Below are positions 1-9,137 of a DNA stretch of 64,000 nucleotides, one piece after another. The position numbers and the translations under genes are program-made. This DNA comes from Roseomonas haemaphysalidis. GTDB taxonomy: Bacteria > Pseudomonadota > Alphaproteobacteria > Acetobacterales > Acetobacteraceae. A model generated the notes under the pieces. It was not told the DNA's origin and did no database searches. It saw only the letters and a list, made by a program, of their open reading frames with translations. The stretch covers positions 1 to 64,000 of the forward strand of contig NZ_CP061178.1 in NCBI RefSeq assembly GCF_017355405.1, written 5' to 3'. Positions within the stretch are counted from its first letter, which is position 1. Every line of letters begins with the position of its first letter.

Positions 1-9
1 TTACCCACA
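1..9 (+). other. DnaA-box-like nonamer at window edge
   Basis: The first nine bases (ttacccaca) match the DnaA box consensus TTATNCACA except at one position. It lies 37 bases before the parA start, where origin or incompatibility sequences can occur. Only one copy is visible and the flank is outside the window, so this is suggestive only. Confidence 0.25.
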
Positions 10-46
10 GGGGCCACACCGCGAGGGGGCTGCCTGGGGAGTGGAG

Positions 47-1258
47 ATGGTGGATCAGGTCGCGGCGTTCCGCAACGTCGCCGAAGTGCTGCGCGCCGCC
101 CAGCAGGTGGCGATCGAGGTCGAGAACGCGCCGGAGCTGCGCAAGACGCTACGTGGCTTCACGCCCGCCGAATGTGCCCTGCTTCTGGGACTGACCTTGC
201 CTGAGCTGAAGGCCCGCGCGGCGCAACGCCTGGCGGAGGCGCCAGCCGGCCCCCGCGGGCGCTTCAGCTTCGCGCAACTGGAACGCCTGCGCAGCCGCAC
301 CCTTCCGTCCGCAGACATGCCGCTGCGCCGCAAGCCGGGGCGCGAGGCGTTGGCGACGGTGGTGTTCACTAACTTCAAGGGTGGCTCGGCCAAGACCACC
401 AGCAGCGTGCACTTCGCGCAGTACATGGCGCTGGCCGGCTACCGGGTGCTGCTGGTGGACCTCGACAGCCAGGGCAGCGCCACAGCGCAGTTCGGTTTCG
501 ATCCGTCCCGTGAAGCCGGGCCGGACGCCTGCTTCGCGGCCTGGACCACCGCGCGCGACGAAGGCCGGTCGGCGACATTCGATGCAGCAGTCTTGTGCCG
601 GCGAACCTATTGGCCAACCATCGACATCGTGCCCGCCGGTGCCGCCCTCGCCGCCGCCGAGGAAAGCCTGACCCGCCGCGCCACTGCCGGCCAAGCCGAG
701 GAACCCCTGTATTTCGAGGAATTCAGCGCCTTTCTGCGGCAGGTGCCGGATCGCTACGACGTGGTGGTGGTCGATACGCGGCCCGACGTGAACATGCTGA
801 TGACGGCGGCGCTGCACGCGGCCAGCGGCATCGTGGTGCCGACCCGCGCCAGCATGACCGACCTCGCCTCCACCGGCGAATACTTCGCCCATCTCGCGGG
901 TTATGCCGCCGAGTTCGCGCAGGCCTTCGGCACGCCGTTGCCGCTCGCCTTCGCGCGCATCCTGATCACGGCCTTCGACCCCACGGACCGCAGCCAGGAG
1001 GCGCTGCTCGCCCTGGCGCGGGAGCGCTTCGGCGACATGGTGCTGGGGCGGCCGTTCCTGCATTCGCGCATCATCGGCACCGCGGGCCTCGGCAAGGAAA
1101 CGCTCTACGAATACGAGCCATCGTCCGACCGCGCCGCCTTTCAACGGGCCCTGGCCAGCACCAACGCCGTGAACCGGCTGATCGAGCGCGAGGTGCTGCG
1201 GTTCTGGGGCCGCCGCCTGCCCGCCGCCGAGCCGCGCGCCAAGGATACCGCACGATGA
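47..1258 (+). CDS. parA: ParA/RepA-type plasmid partition ATPase
   Basis: Cytoplasmic deviant-Walker ATPase that moves ParB-bound replicons apart. A Walker A motif of the KGGSAKTT type lies at about residues 111-118 of a 403-residue protein, followed by DLDSQGSAT (A') and VVVVDTRPD (Walker B region). About 100 residues before the Walker motif include a helix-turn-helix-like segment (FTPAECALLLGL). That N-terminal domain marks type Ia ParA/RepA proteins of plasmids and chromids rather than the shorter chromosomal ParA. An in-frame GTG at 41 is possible, but ATG 47 sits about 5 bases after GGGGAG and is preferred. The stop overlaps the parB start (ATGA). Confidence 0.9.
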   Translation: MVDQVAAFRNVAEVLRAAQQVAIEVENAPELRKTLRGFTPAECALLLGLTLPELKARAAQRLAEAPAGPRGRFSFAQLERLRSRTLPSADMPLRRKPGREALATVVFTNFKGGSAKTTSSVHFAQYMALAGYRVLLVDLDSQGSATAQFGFDPSREAGPDACFAAWTTARDEGRSATFDAAVLCRRTYWPTIDIVPAGAALAAAEESLTRRATAGQAEEPLYFEEFSAFLRQVPDRYDVVVVDTRPDVNMLMTAALHAASGIVVPTRASMTDLASTGEYFAHLAGYAAEFAQAFGTPLPLAFARILITAFDPTDRSQEALLALARERFGDMVLGRPFLHSRIIGTAGLGKETLYEYEPSSDRAAFQRALASTNAVNRLIEREVLRFWGRRLPAAEPRAKDTAR

Positions 1259-2325
1259 GCAAGAGCCCTTCAGCCCGCTTTGGCCAACTGGCGCAGGCGC
1301 TACGCGAGCGCGGCGGCGATCCGGCCCCGGCGGCGGCCCCCGTGGCGGCGCAGCACCGCCCCGCCGCCGCGCTGGGCGCGGTGACGGAAGGCCTGCGCGA
1401 GCGCATCCAGCGGCTGGAACGCGACCTCGCCCAGGCCGGGGAGCGCGGCGACGGATTGGCCCAGCAGCTGGCCCAGGCCCGCAGCATCGCCGCGCGCGCG
1501 GGCGAGGACGCGGACGAATTCCTGTTCCTGTCGCCCGCCTTGATCGGCGACCAGTTGCCGCGCGACCGCATGCGCTCTGCCTTCGCGGGCGCGGAGTTCA
1601 CCGCGCTGCTGGAGGATATCCGCGCCAACGGGCAGAACGACCCGGTGACGCTGCGCCGCGCCGGGGAAGGGCGCTTCGAGATCGCGGCCGGCCGCCGGCG
1701 CCTGGAAGCCTGCCGCGTGCTGGAACGCAGCGTGCTGGCGCGCGTGCGGCCGCTGGACGACGCGGCCATGCTGCGCATCCAGTTCTCCGAGAACGAGCGG
1801 CGCGAGGATATCTCGGCGTTGGAACGCGCCCGCTGGTTCGCGGAGGTGAAGGGGCGGCTGAACCTGCAGGCCAAGGAGGTCGCGGCGCAGTTCGGCCTCG
1901 ATCCCTCGACGCTGAGCCTTTACCTGCGCCTGGCCCGCTTTCCGGCGGAGATCATGGAACGGCTGCGCGACCCGCGCCGGCTGGCCATGCTGCGGGCGCG
2001 CCGAGTGATGGAGGCGCTGGAAGCCGACCCGCTGGCGCTGCGGCGCATTACCGACGCGCTGGACGCGCAAAGCGACCCGGACCCGGACGACCAGGTGGAC
2101 GCCATGATGCGGGCCGCCGAGGGGCGCGACCTGCGGCGCGGCGCGGCGCGCGCCGTGCCGGAGCGCCGCCACGTGGTGCATGACGGGCAGCGCATCGGCA
2201 CGCTGACGCGCAACGGCGGCCAGTGGATGTTCCGCTTCGCCACCTCGATCCCCGAGGACATGGTGCACGCCCTGGTGGACCGGCTGCCAGAACTGCTGCC
2301 GCCCGCCAAGCGCAAGGGCGGCTAG
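1255..2325 (+). CDS. parB: ParB/RepB-type centromere-binding partition protein
   Basis: Partner of the preceding ATPase; binds parS-like sites and, in the family, acts as a CTP-dependent clamp. The 356-residue protein has an alanine/arginine-rich N-terminal helix with coiled-coil character. The ParB/Srx core follows, with AAGRRRLEACRVL near residue 144 and SENERREDIS near residue 178, then a helix-turn-helix (AAQFGLDPSTLSLYLRL). The start ATG at 1255 overlaps the parA stop, implying coupled translation. The stop TAG shares a palindromic CTAG with the stop of the convergent glucoamylase gene. No parS or repC gene was recognised in the window. Confidence 0.9.
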   Translation: MSKSPSARFGQLAQALRERGGDPAPAAAPVAAQHRPAAALGAVTEGLRERIQRLERDLAQAGERGDGLAQQLAQARSIAARAGEDADEFLFLSPALIGDQLPRDRMRSAFAGAEFTALLEDIRANGQNDPVTLRRAGEGRFEIAAGRRRLEACRVLERSVLARVRPLDDAAMLRIQFSENERREDISALERARWFAEVKGRLNLQAKEVAAQFGLDPSTLSLYLRLARFPAEIMERLRDPRRLAMLRARRVMEALEADPLALRRITDALDAQSDPDPDDQVDAMMRAAEGRDLRRGAARAVPERRHVVHDGQRIGTLTRNGGQWMFRFATSIPEDMVHALVDRLPELLPPAKRKGG

Positions 2326-4142
2326 GGCCGCCACTCCGCGTCCTGGTGGCCGCTGACCTCGCGGTCCAGGTAGACGGCGGCGCTGATCAGCGCGAGATGC
2401 GTGAAGGCCTGCGGGAAATTGCCGAGAAAGGTGCCGCGCTTGCTGAACTCCTCGGCGTACAGGCCGACGTGGTTGCCGTAGGCGATCAGCTTCTCGAACA
2501 CGAAGCGGGCCTGCTCCGTGCGGCCGGCACGGGCCAGGCATTCGGCGTACCAGAACGAACAGGCGGCGAAAGAGCCTTCCTCGCCCGGCAGCCCGTCCTC
2601 GACGCGATAGCGGTAGATCATGCCGTCGTCACCCAGCGTGGCGGAGATGGCATCCAGCGTCGCCAGCCAGCGCGGGTCGGTCGCGCTGACGAAGCGCACC
2701 AGCGGCATCATCAGCATGGCGCCGTCCAGCACCCGCTCGCCCTTGCTGCGCACGAAGTGGCCGCGCTCGTCATCCCAGAAGTTCGCCCAGATGTCGTCGT
2801 GGATGGCGTTGCGCGTGGCGATCCAGCGCTCGAACGGCGCGGCGAGGGAACGTTTGCTGGCCAGGCGGATGGCGCGGTCCACCGCCACCCAGCACATGAC
2901 CCGCGAATGCAGGTAGTGGCGCGGGTTGCCGCGCACCTCCCAGATGCCCGCGTCCTCGCTGTCCCAGGTTTCGCAGACATGGTCGACAATGTGGCGCACG
3001 CCGTTCCAGTCGTCGTGCGAGATGGCGTGGCCGTACTTGTTGCTGAGATACACGGAATCCAGCAGCTCGCCGTAGATGTCGAGCTGATCCTGCTCGAAGG
3101 CCTCGTTGCCGATGCGAACGGGGCGCGCGCCGCCGTAGCCGGACAGGTGGTCGAGGTTCTGTTCCTTCAGATCGGTGCTGCCGTCCAGCCCGTACATGAT
3201 GCGCAGGCGCCCGCCGGTGTCGGCGTCCTGCACGCGGCCGTCGATCCAGCGGTTGAAGGCTTCCGCTTCCTTGCGGTAGCCGAGGCGCATCAGCGCGTAG
3301 ACGGTGAAGGAGGCGTCGCGCACCCAAGTGGCGCGGTAGTCCCAGTTGCGCTCGCCGCCCGGGGCCTCAGGCAGGCCGAAGGTGGCCGCGGCCAGAACCG
3401 AGCCATGCTCGCGCGAGGTCAGCAGCTTCAGCACCAGGGCGGAGCGCATCACCGTTTCGCGCCAGCGGCCCTTGTAGGTGGAATGCCGCGCCCAAGCATG
3501 CCAGTAGCCGGCGGTGCGTTGCAGCAGCCCGTTCACGCCGGCGGTGTCGGGCGCCGTGCCCTCGCCGTTGTCCAGCACGATGTCGGCCTGCTGGCCCTCG
3601 TCCAGCGTGATCTCGCACAGCAGGGCGCCGTCCTCGGCACGCAGCCGGGCGGGCGCGGACAGGCGCAGCGTGGTGCCGTCCGTGCCTCGCAGCCAGCCGC
3701 GGCCGTTGCCGGGCTCGGCCTGCGGCGCGGCGCGGGCGTAGTCGAAGCGCGGCCGGCAATCCAGCCGGAAGGTGACGCGCCCGCGCGTGGCGCGGATGCG
3801 GCGGATGATGCGCGGGCCGCCGGCGCAGTCATCCGGCGTCGCCGGCATGAAGTCCATCAGCTCGGCGCTGCCACCCTCGCCCAGCCAGCGGGTCAGGACG
3901 ATGTTGGTGTCGGGCAGGTACATCTGCACGGTGCGGGCATCCGCGATGTCCGGCGCCAGGGCGAAGTGGCCCCCCTTGGCCGGGTCGAGCAGCGCGGCGA
4001 AGATGCTCGGGCTGTCGAAACGCGGCCAGCACAGGAAGTCGATGGTGCCGTCGGTCGCCACCAGCGCCAGGCTGCGCATGTCGCCGATCGCGGCATGTGC
4101 CTCGATCGGCCGGGGGATCGCCTCGCCGGGGCGGTCAGCCAT
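2322..4142 (-). CDS. GH15-family glucoamylase/trehalase-like hydrolase
   Basis: A 606-residue protein with the usual two-part layout of bacterial GH15 enzymes. An N-terminal beta-sandwich (IGDMRSLALVATDGTIDFLCW-type start) precedes an alpha/alpha toroid catalytic domain. TWVRDASFTVYAL at about 272-284 carries the substrate-binding Arg-Asp. YAEEF at about 562-566 matches the catalytic-base region. No signal peptide is evident, so a cytoplasmic role on trehalose or alpha-glucan is likely; the exact substrate is not readable. Its start overlaps the stop of the upstream SDR gene by 8 bases, so the two are probably co-translated and may link glucose release to glucose oxidation. Confidence 0.85.
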   Translation of the reverse strand: MADRPGEAIPRPIEAHAAIGDMRSLALVATDGTIDFLCWPRFDSPSIFAALLDPAKGGHFALAPDIADARTVQMYLPDTNIVLTRWLGEGGSAELMDFMPATPDDCAGGPRIIRRIRATRGRVTFRLDCRPRFDYARAAPQAEPGNGRGWLRGTDGTTLRLSAPARLRAEDGALLCEITLDEGQQADIVLDNGEGTAPDTAGVNGLLQRTAGYWHAWARHSTYKGRWRETVMRSALVLKLLTSREHGSVLAAATFGLPEAPGGERNWDYRATWVRDASFTVYALMRLGYRKEAEAFNRWIDGRVQDADTGGRLRIMYGLDGSTDLKEQNLDHLSGYGGARPVRIGNEAFEQDQLDIYGELLDSVYLSNKYGHAISHDDWNGVRHIVDHVCETWDSEDAGIWEVRGNPRHYLHSRVMCWVAVDRAIRLASKRSLAAPFERWIATRNAIHDDIWANFWDDERGHFVRSKGERVLDGAMLMMPLVRFVSATDPRWLATLDAISATLGDDGMIYRYRVEDGLPGEEGSFAACSFWYAECLARAGRTEQARFVFEKLIAYGNHVGLYAEEFSKRGTFLGNFPQAFTHLALISAAVYLDREVSGHQDAEWRP

Positions 4143-4932
4143 TGTCTTCGAAGCCGGGGTACAGGGTCATGCCGCCGTCCACGAACAGGGTGGCGCCGGT
4201 GATGTAGTCGGCCATGTCGCTGGCCAGGAACAGCGCGGCGCGCGCCACGTCCTCCGCCGCGCCGATCCGCTTGTAGGGGATCAGCTTGAGCAGCTGCTCC
4301 GCCGCCGCACCCTCGGTCGCCGCCTTGTTGATGTTGGTGCGGATGGCGCCGGGGGCGATGGAATTGACGCGGATGCGCTCGGGCGCCACCTCCTGCGCCA
4401 GGGTCTTCATCAGCATCATCACGCCGCCCTTGGATGCGGCGTAGTTGACGTGGCCGGCCCAGGGGATGACCTCGTGGACCGAGCTCATGTGCACGATCTT
4501 GCCCAGGGCGCGGGACGCGCCCCGCTCGCCCTGCCGGCGGAACTGGCGCACCGCCGCCTGGGCGCACAGGAACTGCCCGGTCAGGTTGGTGTCGATCACC
4601 TGCCGCCACTGGTCCAGCGTCATGTCGGCCACGGCGGCGTCCTTCTGGATGCCGGAATTGGCCACCACCACGTCCACGCCGCCAAAGGCCTCGATCGCCC
4701 GGCCGAACATGGCGTCCACCTCCGCCTGCTGCGACACGTCGGCCCCCACGGCGATGGCGCGGCCGCCCGCCGCCTCGATCTGCCGCACCACCTCGGCCGC
4801 CGCCTCGGCGCCGGAATGGTAGTTCACCACCACGCTGGCGCCGGCCTCCGCGAAAAGCAGGGCGATGCCGCGCCCGAGGCCCGAGCTGCCGCCCGTCACA
4901 ACCGCCACCTGTCCGTCCAGCCTGCACTGCAT
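4135..4932 (-). CDS. SDR oxidoreductase, glucose 1-dehydrogenase-like
   Basis: A 265-residue classical short-chain dehydrogenase. It shows the cofactor motif TGGSSGLGRG near the N-terminus, the NSG variant of the NNAG motif, and a catalytic Ser-Tyr-Lys set around MSSVHE and NYAASKGG. The C-terminal LFVDGGMTLYPGF is typical of glucose 1-dehydrogenase-like SDRs. A strong AAGGAGG lies just before ATG 4932. It is first in a two-gene unit with the GH15 gene, which supports, but does not prove, glucose as substrate. Confidence 0.8.
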   Translation of the reverse strand: MQCRLDGQVAVVTGGSSGLGRGIALLFAEAGASVVVNYHSGAEAAAEVVRQIEAAGGRAIAVGADVSQQAEVDAMFGRAIEAFGGVDVVVANSGIQKDAAVADMTLDQWRQVIDTNLTGQFLCAQAAVRQFRRQGERGASRALGKIVHMSSVHEVIPWAGHVNYAASKGGVMMLMKTLAQEVAPERIRVNSIAPGAIRTNINKAATEGAAAEQLLKLIPYKRIGAAEDVARAALFLASDMADYITGATLFVDGGMTLYPGFEDNG

Positions 4933-5062
4933 GGGAAGCCTCCTTGATGCCCTGGCATAAGCCGCGAAGGGGCCCAGAGTTTGCGTGGATGCTCGGGGCA
5001 GGGAGGGGGCGACGCCCGGCGCCGTCTGCGCTAGGCTAATGCCAGACCGGAGGGAGGGTGCA

Positions 5063-5818
5063 TTGCCCGAAACGCGCGCCGCCGATGCCCGCCCCATCAT
5101 GCTGTTGACCGGCGCCAGCCGCGGCATCGGCCATGCCACCGTCAAGCGCTTCAAGGCGGAAGGCTGGCGCATCCTGACCGTGTCCCGGCAGCCCTTCGCG
5201 GAGGAATGCCTGTGGCCCGAGGCGCGGGACAGCCACCTGCAGGCGGATCTGGCCGACCCCGCCGCCATCGCGCCGCTGGTGGCCGAGGTGCGGCGGCGCC
5301 TGCCGGACGGCCGGCTGCACGCGCTGGTCAACAACGCCGGGATCTCGCCCAAGGTCGCCGGCGGCGGCCGCATGGGGCTGCTGCAAACCGAGGCGGCGAC
5401 CTGGGAAACGGTGTTCAACGTCAACCTGTTTTCCACTGCCATGCTGGCGCGCGGGTTGTTCGACGCGCTGAAGGCGGGGCAGGGGACGATCGTCAACGTC
5501 ACCTCCATCGTCGGCTCCCGCGTGCACCCCTTCGCCGGGGTCGCCTATGCCTGCTCCAAGGCGGCGCTGGCAGCGCTGACGCGGGAGATGGCGCATGAGT
5601 TCGGCGCCCACGGCATCCGGGTGAACGCGATCGCCCCCGGCGAGATCGACACCGCCATCCTGTCCCCCGGCACGGAGGACATCATCGAACGGCAGATCCC
5701 GCTGCGCCGGCTGGGCGACCCCGCCGAGGTGGCGGAAACCATCCTGTTCCTGTGTTCCTCCCGCTCCTCCTATATCAATGGCGCCGAGATCCACATCAAT
5801 GGCGGTCAGCACGTCTGA
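5063..5818 (+). CDS. SDR-family oxidoreductase
   Basis: A 251-residue short-chain dehydrogenase with TGASRGIGHA (cofactor), VNNAGISPK, and a Tyr-Lys pair in AYACSKAALAAL. It ends in INGGQHV, as many sugar- or acyl-type SDRs do. TTG 5063 is preferred because GGAGGGAGG precedes it by about 6 bases; ATG 5039 or ATG 5099 are alternatives. It is transcribed away from the neighbouring SDR/GH15 pair and overlaps the next gene by 20 bases. The substrate is unknown; the downstream tartrate/malate-type dehydrogenase and Bug protein suggest a hydroxy-acid catabolic unit. Confidence 0.8.
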   Translation: MPETRAADARPIMLLTGASRGIGHATVKRFKAEGWRILTVSRQPFAEECLWPEARDSHLQADLADPAAIAPLVAEVRRRLPDGRLHALVNNAGISPKVAGGGRMGLLQTEAATWETVFNVNLFSTAMLARGLFDALKAGQGTIVNVTSIVGSRVHPFAGVAYACSKAALAALTREMAHEFGAHGIRVNAIAPGEIDTAILSPGTEDIIERQIPLRRLGDPAEVAETILFLCSSRSSYINGAEIHINGGQHV

Positions 5819-6833
5819 GCCGGGCCTGCCGGCGGATTACGCGGGCTGGCTGGGCAGCCTGAAGGCCCGCATCCGCGCCGCGCGGCTGCGGGCGGCCATG
5901 GCGGTGAACGCGGAGCTGATCGCACTCTACTGGCGCATCGGGCGGGACATCCTGGAGCGGCAGGCGGCGCAGGGCTGGGGCACCAAGGTGGTGGAGCGGC
6001 TGGCCGCCGACCTGAAGCGCGAGTTTCCGGAACTGACGGGGTTTTCCCGCGCCAACCTCCTGTACATGCGCGCCTTCGCCGAGGCCTGGCCGGACGAGGC
6101 GGTCGTCCAACAGCTTGTTGGACGATTGCCCTGGGGCCAGAACATCGACCTGATCACCCGCGTGAAGGACCCGGAAACGCGGCAATGGTACGCCCGCGCG
6201 GCGCTGGAACAGGGCTGGAGCCGGGCCGTCCTGGCGCAGCAGATCGGCAGCGGGCTGGCCGGGCGGCAGGGGCAGGCGGTGACCAATTTCGACCGGACGC
6301 TGCCGCCGGCGCAATCCGACCTCGCCCGGCAGGTGCTGAAGGACCCCTACCAGTTCGGCTTCCTGGCCCTGCCGCCGGATGCGAACGAGCGGGTGCTGGA
6401 AGCCGCGCTGCTGGAGCGGGTGCGCGACTTCCTGCTGGAGATGGGCAAGGGCTTCGCCTTCTGCGGCAGCCAGCACCGGCTTGAGGTGGGGGGCCAGGAA
6501 TACTTCGTGGACCTGCTGTTCTTTCACCGCCGGCTGCGCTGCCTGGTGGCGGTGGACCTGAAGATCGGCGCGTTCCGCCCGGAATACGCCGGCAAGATGA
6601 ACTTCTACCTCGCGGCGCTGGACGAGACCGAGCGCGAGCCGGGCGACGCGCCGAGCATCGGGCTGATCCTGTGCCGGGAACACAACCGGCTGGTGGTGGA
6701 ATACGCGCTGCGCGGCATCGGCAGCCCGATCGGCGTCGCGGAATACCGCACGGTGGGCGCGGCGCTGCCGGACGCGCTGGCCGAGGCGCTGCCGACCGCG
6801 GTGGAGATCGCTGCCAGCATCGGCGATGGCTGA
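5799..6833 (+). CDS. YhcG-type PDDEXK nuclease-domain protein (DUF1016)
   Basis: A 344-residue protein with the two-part YhcG layout. The N-terminal DUF1016 region includes the ALYWRIGRDI segment. The C-terminal PD-(D/E)XK nuclease-like domain shows FVDLLFFHRRL followed by AVDLKIG; the Asp and Asp-x-Lys fit the active-site pattern. The family is annotated as putative endonuclease, and its physiological role is not settled. ATG 5799 is preferred, with ATG 5778 in the same frame; both lie inside the end of the SDR gene. Its position within a catabolic operon is odd, and no restriction or defence partner is nearby. Confidence 0.8.
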   Translation: MAVSTSEPGLPADYAGWLGSLKARIRAARLRAAMAVNAELIALYWRIGRDILERQAAQGWGTKVVERLAADLKREFPELTGFSRANLLYMRAFAEAWPDEAVVQQLVGRLPWGQNIDLITRVKDPETRQWYARAALEQGWSRAVLAQQIGSGLAGRQGQAVTNFDRTLPPAQSDLARQVLKDPYQFGFLALPPDANERVLEAALLERVRDFLLEMGKGFAFCGSQHRLEVGGQEYFVDLLFFHRRLRCLVAVDLKIGAFRPEYAGKMNFYLAALDETEREPGDAPSIGLILCREHNRLVVEYALRGIGSPIGVAEYRTVGAALPDALAEALPTAVEIAASIGDG

Positions 6834-6893
6834 ACCGCCGGCCGCGCGCGGCGCGGCGGGTGGACAACAACGAAACAGGAGGAACGCCACCCC

Positions 6894-7967
6894 ATGCGCG
6901 AATACAACATCGCCGCCATTCCCGCCGACGGCATCGGGCCCGAGGTGATCGCCGCCGGGTTGCAGGCGCTGTCCGTGCTGGAGCGGCGGATGGGCACGTT
7001 CCGGCTTCGCGTCCAAGAGTTCCCCTGGGGGTCGGACTACTACAAGCAGCACGGCGTGATGATGCCGGCCGACGGGCTGGACACGCTGAAGGCGTTTGAC
7101 GCGATCTATTTCGGCGCCGTCGGCGCGCCGGACGTGCCGGACCACGTGACGCTCTGGGGCCTGCGGCTGCCGATCTGCCAGGGCTTCGACCAGTATGCCA
7201 ACGTCCGCCCCACCAAGATCCTGCCCGGCGTCACCTCGCCGCTGGCCGGCGTCGGGCCGGGGGACCTGGACTGGGTGATCGTGCGGGAAAACTCCGAGGG
7301 CGAGTATGCCGGCCACGGTGGCCGCGCCCACAAGGGACTGCCGGAGGAAGTGGCGACCGAGGTCGCGATCTTCACCCGCGTCGGCGTCACGCGCATCATG
7401 CGCTACGCCTTTCGCCTGGCCCAGGCGCGGCCGCGCAAGTTCCTCACCGTCGTCACCAAGTCCAACGCCCAGCGCTTCGGCATGGTGATGTGGGACGAGA
7501 TCGCGGCCGAGGTGGCCAAGGAATTCCCCGACGTCACCTGGGACAAGATGCTGGTGGACGCGATGACCATGCGCATGGTGCTGAAGCCGCAGAGCCTCGA
7601 CACCATCGTCGCCACGAACCTGCACGCCGACATCCTGTCCGACCTCGCCGCCGCGCTGGCCGGCAGCCTGGGCGTGGCGCCCACCGGCAACGTGGACCCG
7701 GAGCGTCGCTACCCCTCGATGTTCGAGCCGATCCACGGCTCGGCCTTCGACATCGCGGGCAAGGGCATCGCCAACCCCGTCGCCACCTTCTGGACCGCAG
7801 CGCAGATGCTGGAGCACCTGGGCGAGCCGGACGCGGCAACGCGGCTGATGGCGGCGGTGGAACGCGTGACGGCCGCCGGCGTGCTGACGCCCGACCTCGG
7901 CGGCCGCGCCACCACGCGCGAGGTGACGGAGGCCGTCTGCGACGCCATCCACAGCGCCAACGTCTGA
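6894..7967 (+). CDS. Tartrate/D-malate-type NAD-dependent dehydrogenase
   Basis: A 357-residue member of the isocitrate/isopropylmalate dehydrogenase family, of the TtuC/DmlA subgroup that oxidises and decarboxylates tartrate, D-malate or related 2-hydroxy acids. It shows IPADGIGPEVIAAG at the N-terminus, YANVRPTKILPGV, the metal-binding NLHADILSDLAAALAG, and FEPIHGSAFDIAGKG near the NAD site. AGGAGG lies about 15 bases before ATG 6894. The adjacent Bug protein (8015-8998) could bring in the acid. Tartrate versus malate cannot be separated by eye. Confidence 0.85.
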   Translation: MREYNIAAIPADGIGPEVIAAGLQALSVLERRMGTFRLRVQEFPWGSDYYKQHGVMMPADGLDTLKAFDAIYFGAVGAPDVPDHVTLWGLRLPICQGFDQYANVRPTKILPGVTSPLAGVGPGDLDWVIVRENSEGEYAGHGGRAHKGLPEEVATEVAIFTRVGVTRIMRYAFRLAQARPRKFLTVVTKSNAQRFGMVMWDEIAAEVAKEFPDVTWDKMLVDAMTMRMVLKPQSLDTIVATNLHADILSDLAAALAGSLGVAPTGNVDPERRYPSMFEPIHGSAFDIAGKGIANPVATFWTAAQMLEHLGEPDAATRLMAAVERVTAAGVLTPDLGGRATTREVTEAVCDAIHSANV

Positions 7968-8014
7968 GCTTGGCGACGGCGGATCAACCGCCGCGCCCAC
8001 AGGAGGATACGCCC

Positions 8015-8998
8015 ATGACGACACGTCGCACCCTGCTCCGGCAGCTGGGGCTGGCCGCCGGCGCGGCGCTGCTGGCGGTGCCCGCCCTGGCCCAGGACTT
8101 CCCCAGCCGCGCCATCACCATCACCGTGCCCTTCGCAGCCGGCGGCCCCACCGACGTCATCAGCCGCCTGATGGCCGACGGCATGGGCCGCGACCTCGGC
8201 GTTCCCGTGGTGGTGGAAAACGTCACCGGCGCGGGTGGCACCATCGCGGCACAGCGCGTGGCGCAGGCCCGGCCGGATGGCACCACGCTGCTGATGCACC
8301 ACATCGGCCATGCCACCACCGCCACGCTGTACCGCAAGCTGCCCTATGACGTGGAAGGCAGCTTCGCGCCGCTCGGCCTGGTGTCCGATGCCGCGATGAC
8401 CGTGGTGGCGCGGCCGGACTTCCCGGCCACGGACCTGGCCGGCGTCATGGCCGCCATCCGCCAGCAGGGCGACAGGCTGACCCTGGCGCATTCCGGGCTG
8501 GGCGGTGCCAACCAGCTGTGCGGCATGCTGCTGCAGCGCGCGGCGGGCACAGCGCTGACCACCGTGGTGTTCCGCGGCAGCGCGCCCGCCATCACCGACA
8601 TGATGGCGGGCCGCATCGACATCTTCTGCGACCAGGCCACCAACACCGCGCCCTTCATCCGCGACGGCCGCGTCAGGGCTTATGCCGAAACGCTGCCGGC
8701 CCGCGTGCCCGGCCTGGATCTGCCGACCACGGCGGAGGCCGGCGTGCCGGCCCTGGCGATGAGCACCTGGCACGGCCTTTACGCCCCCGCCGGCACGCCG
8801 CCGGAGGTGCAGGAGCGGCTGTCCGCCGCCATCCGCGCCGCGTTGAAGGAGGAACGGCTGCTGGCGCGCTTCGGCGAGCTCGTCACGCAGCCCGCCAGCG
8901 CCGAGCGCGCGACGCCCGCCTATCACCGCCGCTTTCTGGCGGAGGAGGTGGCGCGCTGGCGGCCGATCATCACCGATGCGGGGCAATATGCGGATTGA
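8015..8998 (+). CDS. Bug/TctC-family tricarboxylate-type binding protein
   Basis: Periplasmic binding protein of 327 residues. A signal peptide (TRRTLLRQLGLAAGAALL, cut after PALAQ) is followed by the family signature FPSRAITITVPFAAGG and VVVENVTGAGGTIA. Such proteins feed TctAB permeases; no tctA or tctB is in the window, so the permease must be encoded elsewhere. AGGAGG lies at 8001-8006. It is the last gene of a probable unit with the tartrate/malate-type dehydrogenase, which suggests a hydroxy-dicarboxylate ligand. Confidence 0.88.
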   Translation: MTTRRTLLRQLGLAAGAALLAVPALAQDFPSRAITITVPFAAGGPTDVISRLMADGMGRDLGVPVVVENVTGAGGTIAAQRVAQARPDGTTLLMHHIGHATTATLYRKLPYDVEGSFAPLGLVSDAAMTVVARPDFPATDLAGVMAAIRQQGDRLTLAHSGLGGANQLCGMLLQRAAGTALTTVVFRGSAPAITDMMAGRIDIFCDQATNTAPFIRDGRVRAYAETLPARVPGLDLPTTAEAGVPALAMSTWHGLYAPAGTPPEVQERLSAAIRAALKEERLLARFGELVTQPASAERATPAYHRRFLAEEVARWRPIITDAGQYAD

Positions 8999-9004
8999 AG
9001 GGCC

Positions 9005-9034
9005 GGGGGAGCGAACCGCCCCCGAGCCCCCTTT
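9005..9034 (+). terminator. Possible terminator after Bug gene
   Basis: Just after the stop at 8998, five G at 9005-9009 can pair with five C at 9019-9023, followed by a short T run at 9032-9035. The stem is short and the loop long, so support is weak. Confidence 0.3.
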
Positions 9035-9110
9035 TGAACTGTTTGCCCGGGGTGGCCGTGGCATCGGTCTTTGAACAGGACAGCCGGCTTCCGGCTCCGC
9101 CAGAAAGGGT

Positions 9111-9130
9111 GGGGGGAATTCCTTCCCCCC
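9111..9130 (-). terminator. Hairpin terminator candidate for metZ
   Basis: A perfect 8-bp stem (GGGGGGAA with TTCCCCCC, loop ttcc) lies 8 bases beyond the metZ stop, between convergent genes. On the minus strand it is followed by a T-containing tail (accctttct). It may serve both directions. Confidence 0.45.
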
Positions 9131-9137
9131 AGACCTT

